The notes under the pieces: generated by a model
The model's input: the letters and a program-made list of their open reading frames with translations, nothing else
What the model was told of the DNA's origin: nothing
Databases searched by the model: none
In this document: one piece after another, positions 10,249 to 17,495 of the stretch
Numbering within the stretch: the stretch's first letter is position 1
Layout of the letters: each line of letters starts with the position of its first letter
Made by a program: the position numbers and the translations under genes
Source of the DNA: Desulfobulbaceae bacterium
Lineage (GTDB): Bacteria; Desulfobacterota; Desulfobulbia; Desulfobulbales; Desulfobulbaceae
Assembly (NCBI GenBank): GCA_013201405.1
Contig: JABMJC010000006.1
Coordinates: 1 to 36,798, forward strand
Direction of reading: 5' to 3'
Length of the DNA stretch: 36,798 nt

Positions 10249-11187
10249 TCAGGCAAAGAACTCCAGCAGATAGCGGCCCGCGGTCAGCAGAATAATACTG
10301 GCCAAAAGCCACTTGATCAGCCTGGCAGAAACATACTTCTGGCAACGAGCACCACAGTACATGCCAAGCATACCGCCCAGGCCAAAAAGCAAGCCAAGCA
10401 GCCAGTCCGGCGCCACGGTCAAATCTGGATAAAAAGGAGCAATGGCCGTATAAAAGCTCACCCCGGCAATGGAGGTGACCAAGGTGCCCATGAGGGTGGC
10501 CCCACCAATAGTATGAACAGGCAATCTGCAGAAACTGATCAGAAAGGGGGCAATAATCGCGCCACCGCCAATACCGTAGATGCCACCGACAATGCCAACC
10601 ACAAAGCAGAGCAGGAAGACCCCCACCCTGTTGACGTCAAACTGCTCCCCCTGGAAGGTAAAGCTGAAACGGCGCGCATTGGTGCTTGTAACCTGCACAG
10701 TATAATCTGCCTGCACTGCCTGTGCTGTGGTATTTCTCCTGCTCACCTCCTTCTGCATCCGCTGCTCACTCGGACGGCTGGTGCCACCACCTTTTTTCAA
10801 CTGATCACGCACCAGTTTGCCGCCGATATACAAGAGCACCAAGGCGGCAAACAGCTTGAAATTTCTAGGGTCGCGCAAACCGCCAACCCGCACAAGGGCA
10901 CCGATGAACACACCGGGCAGGGTGCCCAGTACTACTGTCCAGGTGAGTGGCCAGAGCATGCGTCCCTCCCGCCAGTAGCGGTAAACCCCCGGTGGAATGG
11001 CAACGATGTTGTAAAATTGGTTGGTAGAACTGACCGAGGGATGCGTGTACTGCAAAAAAGACATCTGAAAGGGGAGCAGGAGAAAAGCACCGGAAATGCC
11101 ACCCATGGAGGTAAAGAAAGAAATAACAAAGGAGACAAGCGGTGGCAGCCAGGGATCGACGGTGACTCCGGAAAGGGGAAAATACAT
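10249..11187 (-). CDS. TSUP (TauE/SafE) family anion transporter, probable TunR target
   Basis: This 312-residue inner-membrane protein belongs to the TSUP family, whose members move sulfite, sulfonates and other oxyanions. The family half-repeats are visible: FFTSMGGISGAFLLLPF near the start and VGGIYGIGGGAIIAPFL in the second half. Between them, about residues 128-187 form a long hydrophilic insert (KKGGG, RMQKE, FTFQGEQFDV). The ATG at 11187 is chosen because AGGAGAA lies just upstream; an earlier ATG at 11202 overlaps that site. It diverges from the TunR-like regulator. In sulfate reducers, TunR repressors are reported to control TSUP genes that protect against tungstate and molybdate; the substrate here is inferred from that. 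Confidence 0.85.
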   Translation of the reverse strand: MYFPLSGVTVDPWLPPLVSFVISFFTSMGGISGAFLLLPFQMSFLQYTHPSVSSTNQFYNIVAIPPGVYRYWREGRMLWPLTWTVVLGTLPGVFIGALVRVGGLRDPRNFKLFAALVLLYIGGKLVRDQLKKGGGTSRPSEQRMQKEVSRRNTTAQAVQADYTVQVTSTNARRFSFTFQGEQFDVNRVGVFLLCFVVGIVGGIYGIGGGAIIAPFLISFCRLPVHTIGGATLMGTLVTSIAGVSFYTAIAPFYPDLTVAPDWLLGLLFGLGGMLGMYCGARCQKYVSARLIKWLLASIILLTAGRYLLEFFA

Positions 11188-11267
11188 GACGTTCTCCTGC
11201 ATCTGGTGTCGGGGATGTACGCACGACCATGGGACACGATAGTTTTTATTTTCGTGCCTTTAAATTC

Positions 11268-11296
11268 TTAATACCGTCCTTGCGGCTGCAGGTCAA
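11268..11296 (-). promoter_or_regulatory. candidate promoter of TSUP transporter gene
   Basis: On the minus strand TTGACC (11296-11291) and TATTAA (11273-11268) are separated by exactly 17 bp. The start point would be near 11261, giving a leader of about 75 nt. Just past it, CACGA (11235-11239) and TCGTG (11252-11256) form an inverted repeat 12 bp apart, a possible repressor site at the start of transcription. Confidence 0.5.
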
Positions 11297-11360
11297 GAAA
11301 TTTATAAAGAAAATTTCGTCTCAAAACCTTATTTCTTCCTCTTCCTTTATCTCCGCAATT

Positions 11361-11385
11361 TCGTTAAGATAATCGGATTATACGA
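11361..11385. promoter_or_regulatory. candidate TunR operator
   Basis: A 25 bp site in the divergent spacer starts with TCGT and ends with ACGA. It contains the dyad ATAAT-CGG-ATTAT (11369-11381, perfect 5 bp arms). ATAA and TTAT facing each other across a short centre resemble the core of XerC/XerD dif sites, fitting a regulator derived from those recombinases. It also resembles the E. coli ModE box (TCGTTA...TAACGA-like ends). It overlaps a weak -10 (GATAAT, 11368-11373) for the regulator gene. I cannot match it to the published 30 bp TunR motif from memory. Confidence 0.4.
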
Positions 11386-11447
11386 GTACTCTCTGGCCCG
11401 GGAAACAGCACTCCCGCCGCCACCATGGTACCGAAGCAGGCACTGGC

Positions 11448-12497
11448 ATGAGCAAAAAAAAAGTACAAAAGGACGATGGCTGCCTAAACAGCAACCAACT
11501 GGCAAAGCTGGAAGCTTCCTTCCGCACCTGGGTTGAAGAGGGACGTCCAGGTCTGCGCCTGGCCAGAAACCGCATCCTGCTTATCTTCCTTCTTATCCGC
11601 TACGCTGGCATCAAGTTGAGTGAGGTTTTACGCCTGGATATCAAAGAGGCCCTGGACAGCAAAGCCCATAAACTGAGCATTCCAGAGAGTGAGGGCAAAC
11701 CTGGCCGCGATCTTGCCCTGGCAAAGGATATCAGCCATGAACTCCAGCTCCTTTTACAGGATGCTGCCTTCTGTGAGTATCTCGAGCAAAACGGCCTGCA
11801 GGTGGACCCTGCCTTTGTGCGCCGCAAATTTTATGAGCGTGCTGATGAGTGTGGTTTTGCTAAGCAACTGGGGAGCCCAGAGATGATTCGCCGCGCGCGC
11901 GCCGTGGAACTGATGCAGGCCAACATCCCCCTCCCTGCAGTGCAACAATTTCTCGGTCAGGCCACCGCTGGTCTGACCACAGCATATAGTCCCTTTGACG
12001 AAAATACCCTGCAGGACATGACCGCCTGGTTTATTGAACGGGAAGGCAAGCAGTTGAGCAGTGCCCGCAACACTCTCCACGGCCGGGTATGCGCAGTCTG
12101 TCAGGGAACGGTGCAAGCGCTGGTAGAGGTCAACACGGCCACGCAGCAAAGTCTGCGGGTGATCATCACCATGGACAGCCTCAAACGCCTTGGAGTGCAT
12201 GAGGGGCAGTTTGTCACCGCCGAAATCAAGGCACCTTGGCTGCACCTCAGTAAAAATGAGCCAACCTGCAGTGCAGACAACTGTTTTTTCGGAGAGATTG
12301 TACGAATTACCGAGAGTTCCCTGGTGGTCGAATACATTGTGCGCAGCGTCGGCGGGGTGGAGTTTTGTGCCTTACTTTCTCGCCCGGCAGCAGAACAACT
12401 TGGCCTGGAGCGCGGTGAGCGAGCCTGGGTCTTTTTTTCCTGTTTTGCGGCAGTACTCCACGCAGATGCCCCACCCCTGCCACCATCCTCCAATTGA
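11448..12497 (+). CDS. tunR: TunR-like tungstate/molybdate regulator (inactive tyrosine recombinase fused to two Mop domains)
   Basis: This 349-residue cytoplasmic protein joins a XerC/XerD-like recombinase domain (about 35-185) to two Mop/TOBE oxyanion-binding domains (about 204-268, opening SARNTLHGRV as in ModE, and about 278-340). Aligned by eye with XerD, the first catalytic Arg is Lys56 (AGIKLSEV), HxxR is Glu145-x-x-Arg148, the LGH histidine is Gln171, and the Tyr180 position is kept with exact spacing. It should bind DNA but not recombine it. This matches the published TunR family of sulfate reducers (Kazakov and co-workers), whose members activate modABC or repress TSUP genes; the divergent TSUP gene suggests the repressor type. 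Nine A residues follow the second codon. Confidence 0.85.
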   Translation: MSKKKVQKDDGCLNSNQLAKLEASFRTWVEEGRPGLRLARNRILLIFLLIRYAGIKLSEVLRLDIKEALDSKAHKLSIPESEGKPGRDLALAKDISHELQLLLQDAAFCEYLEQNGLQVDPAFVRRKFYERADECGFAKQLGSPEMIRRARAVELMQANIPLPAVQQFLGQATAGLTTAYSPFDENTLQDMTAWFIEREGKQLSSARNTLHGRVCAVCQGTVQALVEVNTATQQSLRVIITMDSLKRLGVHEGQFVTAEIKAPWLHLSKNEPTCSADNCFFGEIVRITESSLVVEYIVRSVGGVEFCALLSRPAAEQLGLERGERAWVFFSCFAAVLHADAPPLPPSSN

Positions 12498-12979
12498 CTG
12501 GCACATGACAATGCCTTGACCACTGGGCAGCACGGGACAGTATCCAGCTAGTTTTTTGATCTTCCCTATAACCACAAAAATAGTCGCTTTCTGATACGGA
12601 AAACAGCTTGTGCACAAAAAACACTGTCTCATTTATTACCATGAACACACTGGTCCCGCTGAACTGGGTGGCAGCATATTTTTCTTCGTCAAAATATTCA
12701 AAAAACCCTCCAGTGCACTGCGGCTCACTTGCAAAACACAACATGATTTTGAACAATAGGAATCAGCTCCATTGGTGAGATGATGCAGTCCTCGACATGG
12801 TCCTCCTAAAATAATGAGTATTGTCCTGCGGTTTCCAGGCAAAAGGCAAGCTAATCCAGCTTACGGCCAATGTGGTACAGAGCCCTGAAACAGGTACAGC
12901 CACTGACCAACCGTCTGCCCAGACAAACAGAGCACACAAACCTAAAGACAGATCCACCTACTATAACAAGGGTAACACT
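12498..12979. other. 482 bp A+T-richer spacer without a convincing gene
   Basis: This stretch is visibly richer in A and T than its neighbours. It holds an inverted repeat ATATTTT (12676-12682) / AAAATAT (12691-12697) and the palindrome CAGTGCACTG. A minus-strand frame starting at 12756 reads about 75 protein-like residues (GGFFEYFDEEKYAATQFSG) before running into the antisense of tunR. I cannot assign it and do not call it a gene. No promoter for the downstream gene stands out. Confidence 0.4.
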
Positions 12980-13810
12980 ATGCAATTCTATGATATTACA
13001 GCCGATGAACTGCGGAAAATGCAGACCCGCAAAAAAGAAAAAGAATACCTGTTGGTAGATGTACGCCAGCCCCAGGCATACCGCCAGGCTCATTTGCCCG
13101 GCGCAGTACCGATCCCTTTGCAGGAACTGCCGGATCGTACGGATGAACTGCCGCTGGACCGTGACATCGTCTTTTATTGTCGCTCCGGCCTAAGTTCACG
13201 CGCCGCTGCTGTCTCAATTGCCAACAAGCCGGAGTTTCAAGGGAAAATCATGAATCTAACAGGTGGTATTCTGGGCTGGCAGGGTGTGCTCCTGCCGGAA
13301 GTGCCCCGTCTGCACCTTTTTCCTCCCACTGATACGCAGGCAGAAAGCCTGCTGCAGGCCATGAGTTTGGAACGGGGGGCCGCCCTAGTGTATGGTGCCA
13401 TGCAGAAGCAATTTAGCGGTGAAGACTGGGCCAAACCCTTGCACGATCTGGCTGCCGAGGAAGTAGCCCACGCTCGCCTGCTCTACAGGGCCATGCAGCA
13501 GGATCAGGCCAATGTCCCTGATTTTGACGCACTGTACGCACAACTGCCCGATGATCTGATCGAAGGTGGATTTTCCCGGGAAAACATCGACACCGAGTTG
13601 GCACGCAGTGGTGGCAATCCCTGTCAGACGGTTTTTGAGCTGGCCATGGCCATCGAATACGCTGCCTATGACCTCTACCGCAGCCTGGCACAACGTTTCC
13701 GCCAAGCAGCGGTTGCCGAAGTGTTTTTAACCATCGCCCAGGCCGAAAAGGCGCACCTGCAGCGGGCTGCCGAAGCCTTGCAGGCCTGCGAGGCCACTAC
13801 GACTCCATAG
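12980..13810 (+). CDS. rhodanese domain fused to ferritin-like (rubrerythrin-type) domain
   Basis: The 276-residue protein has an N-terminal rhodanese domain (about 1-110) with active-site Cys67 in the loop CRSGLSSR, the position that carries a persulfide in sulfurtransferases. Residues about 120-270 form a ferritin-like four-helix bundle with possible metal-binding Glu/His motifs: LERGAALVYGAM, EEVAHARLLY, MAIEYAAYDLYR and AQAEKAHLQRA. Such fusions occur in anaerobes, but their substrate is not settled; sulfur transfer linked to peroxide or metal handling is plausible. The ATG at 12980 has an AAGGG stretch eight bases upstream; longer in-frame starts lead through a low-complexity polar stretch. 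Confidence 0.85.
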   Translation: MQFYDITADELRKMQTRKKEKEYLLVDVRQPQAYRQAHLPGAVPIPLQELPDRTDELPLDRDIVFYCRSGLSSRAAAVSIANKPEFQGKIMNLTGGILGWQGVLLPEVPRLHLFPPTDTQAESLLQAMSLERGAALVYGAMQKQFSGEDWAKPLHDLAAEEVAHARLLYRAMQQDQANVPDFDALYAQLPDDLIEGGFSRENIDTELARSGGNPCQTVFELAMAIEYAAYDLYRSLAQRFRQAAVAEVFLTIAQAEKAHLQRAAEALQACEATTTP

Positions 13811-13843
13811 ACGACACATCTATGCGGCAACGCAGCCTTTTAC

Positions 13844-13870
13844 CCTGCTAGCGAAAAACAGGAAAGCAGG
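13844..13870. terminator. weak hairpin between convergent genes
   Basis: CCTGCT (13844-13849) and AGCAGG (13865-13870) form 6 bp arms around a 15 nt A-rich loop, between the stops of the rhodanese fusion (plus) and the ABC exporter (minus). No clean T run is present on either strand, so this is a tentative terminator. Confidence 0.25.
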
Positions 13871-13891
13871 CAGCCCAAGGCTATTTTGCGA

Positions 13892-15709
13892 CTATGTAGT
13901 CTGTAGTTCGTCGATGCGCACCAGGTCGCGATAGCGGGAGTCCCGCGCAAGCAGTTCTTCGTGGCGACCAATTTCGACAATGCGACCCTGATCCATTACC
14001 ACAATTCTATCTGCCCGGCGGATGGTGGAGAGTCGGTGGGCAATCACCAGGGAGGTGCGGTTGGCAAAGCCTGCGGCAACGGCCTGTTCCAGTAAGTTTT
14101 CGGATTCAGAGTCTATGGAAGCGGTGGCCTCGTCGAGTATGAGGATTTCCGGGTTACGGTACAGGGCGCGCACAAAGGAGAGCAGCTGTTTTTCTCCCAA
14201 AGACAGATTAAGCGCCCCTTCACCGATGCGGGTCTGCAGTCCCTGGGGCAAGCGTTCGATGAAACGGTGCAGACCGGTCTGTGCCAGAATGCGCTCCAGC
14301 CACTGATCTTCCCGGGGCTGATCCAAAATAATATTGGCCAGCACCGTGTCTGGCATGATGAAAACATCTTGCATCACCAAACCAATGCGGCGGCGCAGTT
14401 CACCCAGTGGCATGCTGCGAATATCCTGGCCACAAATCAGCACCGCACCACGTATCGGATCATAAAAACGAGTGAGCAATGAAATCATGCTGGTCTTGCC
14501 CGCGCCGGTGGCCCCGACCAGGGCCACGGTTTCGCCTGGAGCAATGTTCAGGTTGATCTGGCGCAGCACCAGCTCGCCTGGGCTGTAGCCAAAATCCACA
14601 TTCTGAAACTGGATCTCGCAGGGGCCGGTCGCTGGAGTTCCAGCACGTGCTGCAGGCCTGGTGCTGTCGGGCAACTGCGGCAGGATGTCCGGACGGGTGT
14701 CCAGGGTTTCAAAGATGCGCTCAGCCGAAGCCATGGCTGACTGGACAATGGAATAGTTCTGCGACAACTCCCTGAGTGGCTGAAAAAAAAGCCGCATATA
14801 GGCGATGAAGGCTGCCAGTTCGCCGATGGTCAGTTGGCCGCGCAGGGCCTCGCCACCCCCGTACCAGACAATCACCGCAATGGCCACGGTGCCCAGCATC
14901 TCGATAAAGGGCATGAAAATGCCAAACACCTTGATCTGACTGAAGGTTCGCTGCAAGTACTCCTGGTTGAGCCGCTGAAAAAGCGCACTGCTGCGTGGTT
15001 GCGCGCCAAAGGCCTGAATCACGCCCATGCCGCTCAAGGCTTCGGCAAGAAAGGCGTTGATCTTGGCCAGTTGGATACGGATATCCCTGAACTTATCCCG
15101 GGCAAGACGGGAAAAAATCCAGGTCGCGCCCAGGGCAATGGGGGCAAAAATCAGCATGGCCACGGCCAAACGGGCGTTCATCCAGAAGAGAAAGAAAAAA
15201 ATACCCGTCAGTTTCAGGGCCTCGTTGAAAAGCACCACCATCACCGAGGTGAACATTTCGTGCATGTTCTGGATATCATTGGTGAGGCGGGTGACCAGCC
15301 GGCCAGCCGGTTGACTGTGGAAAAAGCGGAGATCCAGGCCAAGAAGGTGGGTAAACAGGTCCTGGCGCATGCGGTGCATGACTGACTGCCCCACCCATTC
15401 CAACATGACCATTTGGGCAAAGGTGCAAACAAAAACCAGCATCACCAAAAGCGTGTACTGCAGGACAATACGACCCAATCCCTGTGTCCGCAGTTCATTG
15501 GCCAGGTCTGTGGCCAGGATATAGTGATCAATACCGCGCTGCATGAGCTGCGGCATAATCAGCGTGGAAATGCTCACTGCCAAGGCCAGGATCACCGCAA
15601 TGGTCAGGGCACCTTTATAGCGGGCGCTGTAGCCAAGGATGCGCCGCCATAGCGCAAAATCGCCCACCGAACCCGGCCTGCCCTCTTCTGAATAGCCGTA
15701 GTTAAGCAT
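13892..15709 (-). CDS. ABC exporter half-transporter, subunit with intact Walker B
   Basis: This 605-residue half-transporter has an N-terminal type IV ABC exporter membrane domain (six helices, about 25-330) and a C-terminal ATPase. Walker A is GATGAGKTS and Walker B with catalytic glutamate is ILILDEATASID. The signature is LSLGEKQ rather than LSGGQ. Together with its partner this matches heterodimeric exporters such as BmrC/BmrD or TM287/288, which have one consensus and one degenerate ATP site. The ATG at 15709 overlaps the upstream stop by 8 bp, with a GGAGAAG site ahead; the longer frame would lie inside the partner gene. The substrate (drug, lipid or peptide) is unknown. Confidence 0.88.
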   Translation of the reverse strand: MLNYGYSEEGRPGSVGDFALWRRILGYSARYKGALTIAVILALAVSISTLIMPQLMQRGIDHYILATDLANELRTQGLGRIVLQYTLLVMLVFVCTFAQMVMLEWVGQSVMHRMRQDLFTHLLGLDLRFFHSQPAGRLVTRLTNDIQNMHEMFTSVMVVLFNEALKLTGIFFFLFWMNARLAVAMLIFAPIALGATWIFSRLARDKFRDIRIQLAKINAFLAEALSGMGVIQAFGAQPRSSALFQRLNQEYLQRTFSQIKVFGIFMPFIEMLGTVAIAVIVWYGGGEALRGQLTIGELAAFIAYMRLFFQPLRELSQNYSIVQSAMASAERIFETLDTRPDILPQLPDSTRPAARAGTPATGPCEIQFQNVDFGYSPGELVLRQINLNIAPGETVALVGATGAGKTSMISLLTRFYDPIRGAVLICGQDIRSMPLGELRRRIGLVMQDVFIMPDTVLANIILDQPREDQWLERILAQTGLHRFIERLPQGLQTRIGEGALNLSLGEKQLLSFVRALYRNPEILILDEATASIDSESENLLEQAVAAGFANRTSLVIAHRLSTIRRADRIVVMDQGRIVEIGRHEELLARDSRYRDLVRIDELQTT

Positions 15710-17495
15710 GGCTGCGCTGCTTCTCCACCATGATCCGGTAAAAATCATGCCCGAGCAGATCGTTGTGACTGCCTGCCCCGCTGATGCGACCCTCATCAAG
15801 GACAACGATGCTATCGCAGTGGCGCAACACATTCACCCGGTGGGAAACAAGGAGGATGGTGCGGCCTGAGGGCAGGCTGCGCAAGTTGTGCAGGATTTCT
15901 TGCTCGGTTTCCACATCCACCGCAGAAAGGCCATCATCGATGATGAGCATGGGCCGCCTGCAAAGCAGGGCGCGTGCCAGGGCAAGGCGCTGTTTTTGCC
16001 CGCCCGAGAGCTTGACCCCGCGCTCGCCAATGGCTGCCTCATAACCGCCTGCAAAGGAGCAAATTTCTTCGTCAATGGCGGCTAAGACTGCGGCCGCCCG
16101 GATTTCGTCCATACTGGCCTCTGGTCTGCCCAGGGCGATGTTGGCGGCAATGCTGTCGGCGAACAAAAAGGTTTCCTGACTCACGTAGGCAATATGGCTG
16201 CGGATAAAGGCCTGTGCGAGCCTGGTTACATCTTCCCCCTGAAAAAAAAGCATGCCTGACTCAACCGGGTACATACGCAAAAGCAGCCTGCACAGGGTAG
16301 ATTTGCCCGAACCGGTGCGGCCGGTAAGGCCAAGCAGACCCTCGCCAATTTCAAGATCAATGTCTTGTAAGGCTGGCTGCTGGGCAGCCGGATAGGTAAA
16401 GCGCAGTTGGCGGCAGCTGTAGGTGACCCTGGCCGCTGGCGGTAGAGTGCCCAGAGAAGTGGCATCCATACCATCCACACAGGGCTCGACTGCCAACACC
16501 TGATGTATCCGGCGCAGGCTGGTGATGCCGCGTTGGGCGATATTCGCCACCCAGCCCACAGCCATCATCGGCCAGATGAGCATGGTCAGATAGCTGACAA
16601 AAGCAACAAACCCACCGATGCTGATGCGGCCTTCTATGACAAAAACTCCACCATAGTACAGCAAAAGCAACATGCCGACACTGCCGACCAGGGTAGAGGT
16701 TGGGGCAAGCAGGCCCTGCACCCGGGCGACCCGCAGATTGCTCTGCACATAGTCATTACCCAGCCGGCCAAAATGACGGGCCTGAAAATCCTCCAGGGTG
16801 TAGGCCTTGATCAGGCGTATGGATACCAAGGTTGCCCGGGCAAACTCTGTAAGCTGGGAAAACTGTTCCTGCACCAGGTTGAAACGGCGGTGCAGCATGC
16901 CAGAGAGCTTCTTGGTGGCAATAATGAGTAGCGGCATGGGCAGCAGAACTATCAGGGTGAGCCGTACATCAATGGCCAGCATGAAGGCCAGGGCAGCCAG
17001 CGACATGACCAGGGCATCCACCGCTGCCACCACGCCTATGCCAAAAGCCATCTGGACCACACTGAGATCGTTGCTGGCATGCGCCATAAGATCACCTGTG
17101 GTACGGCGCTCGAAAAAGGGCTGATCCATCCGCAGGATATGCTCAAAAAGCCGGTTGCGCAGGTTGCGCTCCAAAAGGCGGGAAAAACCGATGATCATAT
17201 AACGCCAGACAAACCGCAGCCCGGCCATGGTCAAGGCAAAGAGGAAAATGATCCCGGCAATGCGGCCAAGCAGGGCTGTAGTGGCACTTCCCGCTGCCAG
17301 GGCATCCACCGCCTCCTGCACGAGACGGGGAACGAGCAGCTGCAGAAAATCCACTGAAATAAGGGTGATGAGACCGACAAGTATCCGCAGCCAATGGGTG
17401 CGAAAAATGGGTGAAACAATGGCCCAGAGCACCCTCAGCCCCACCTCTTTTGTCATCTGGGTCTCTGCCTCTGGTGCAGCGGCAGCAGTTTTCAT
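15702..17495 (-). CDS. ABC exporter half-transporter, subunit with degenerate Walker B
   Basis: This 597-residue partner has a six-helix membrane domain and an ATPase with Walker A GRTGSGKST and a consensus signature LSGGQKQRLALARAL. Its Walker B ends IIDD, so Asp replaces the catalytic Glu, giving a degenerate site when paired with the LSLGEKQ signature of the other subunit. The consensus site would form from this signature and the other subunit's DE. Its ATG overlaps the stop of the J-domain gene as ATGA, and its own stop overlaps the second subunit, so all three are probably translated from one mRNA. Confidence 0.88.
   Translation of the reverse strand: MKTAAAAPEAETQMTKEVGLRVLWAIVSPIFRTHWLRILVGLITLISVDFLQLLVPRLVQEAVDALAAGSATTALLGRIAGIIFLFALTMAGLRFVWRYMIIGFSRLLERNLRNRLFEHILRMDQPFFERRTTGDLMAHASNDLSVVQMAFGIGVVAAVDALVMSLAALAFMLAIDVRLTLIVLLPMPLLIIATKKLSGMLHRRFNLVQEQFSQLTEFARATLVSIRLIKAYTLEDFQARHFGRLGNDYVQSNLRVARVQGLLAPTSTLVGSVGMLLLLYYGGVFVIEGRISIGGFVAFVSYLTMLIWPMMAVGWVANIAQRGITSLRRIHQVLAVEPCVDGMDATSLGTLPPAARVTYSCRQLRFTYPAAQQPALQDIDLEIGEGLLGLTGRTGSGKSTLCRLLLRMYPVESGMLFFQGEDVTRLAQAFIRSHIAYVSQETFLFADSIAANIALGRPEASMDEIRAAAVLAAIDEEICSFAGGYEAAIGERGVKLSGGQKQRLALARALLCRRPMLIIDDGLSAVDVETEQEILHNLRSLPSGRTILLVSHRVNVLRHCDSIVVLDEGRISGAGSHNDLLGHDFYRIMVEKQRSHA

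Noticed and set aside
11448-12497. Reading the recombinase-like gene as a phage or integron integrase marking a mobile element
   Set aside because: Key catalytic residues are changed, two Mop domains are fused, and there are no att repeats, cassettes or phage genes around it.
12636-12842. Short minus-strand frames in the 12.5-13.0 kb spacer
   Set aside because: No family resemblance, and the AGGAGG near 12800 is only three bases from its ATG and leads to an 11-codon peptide.
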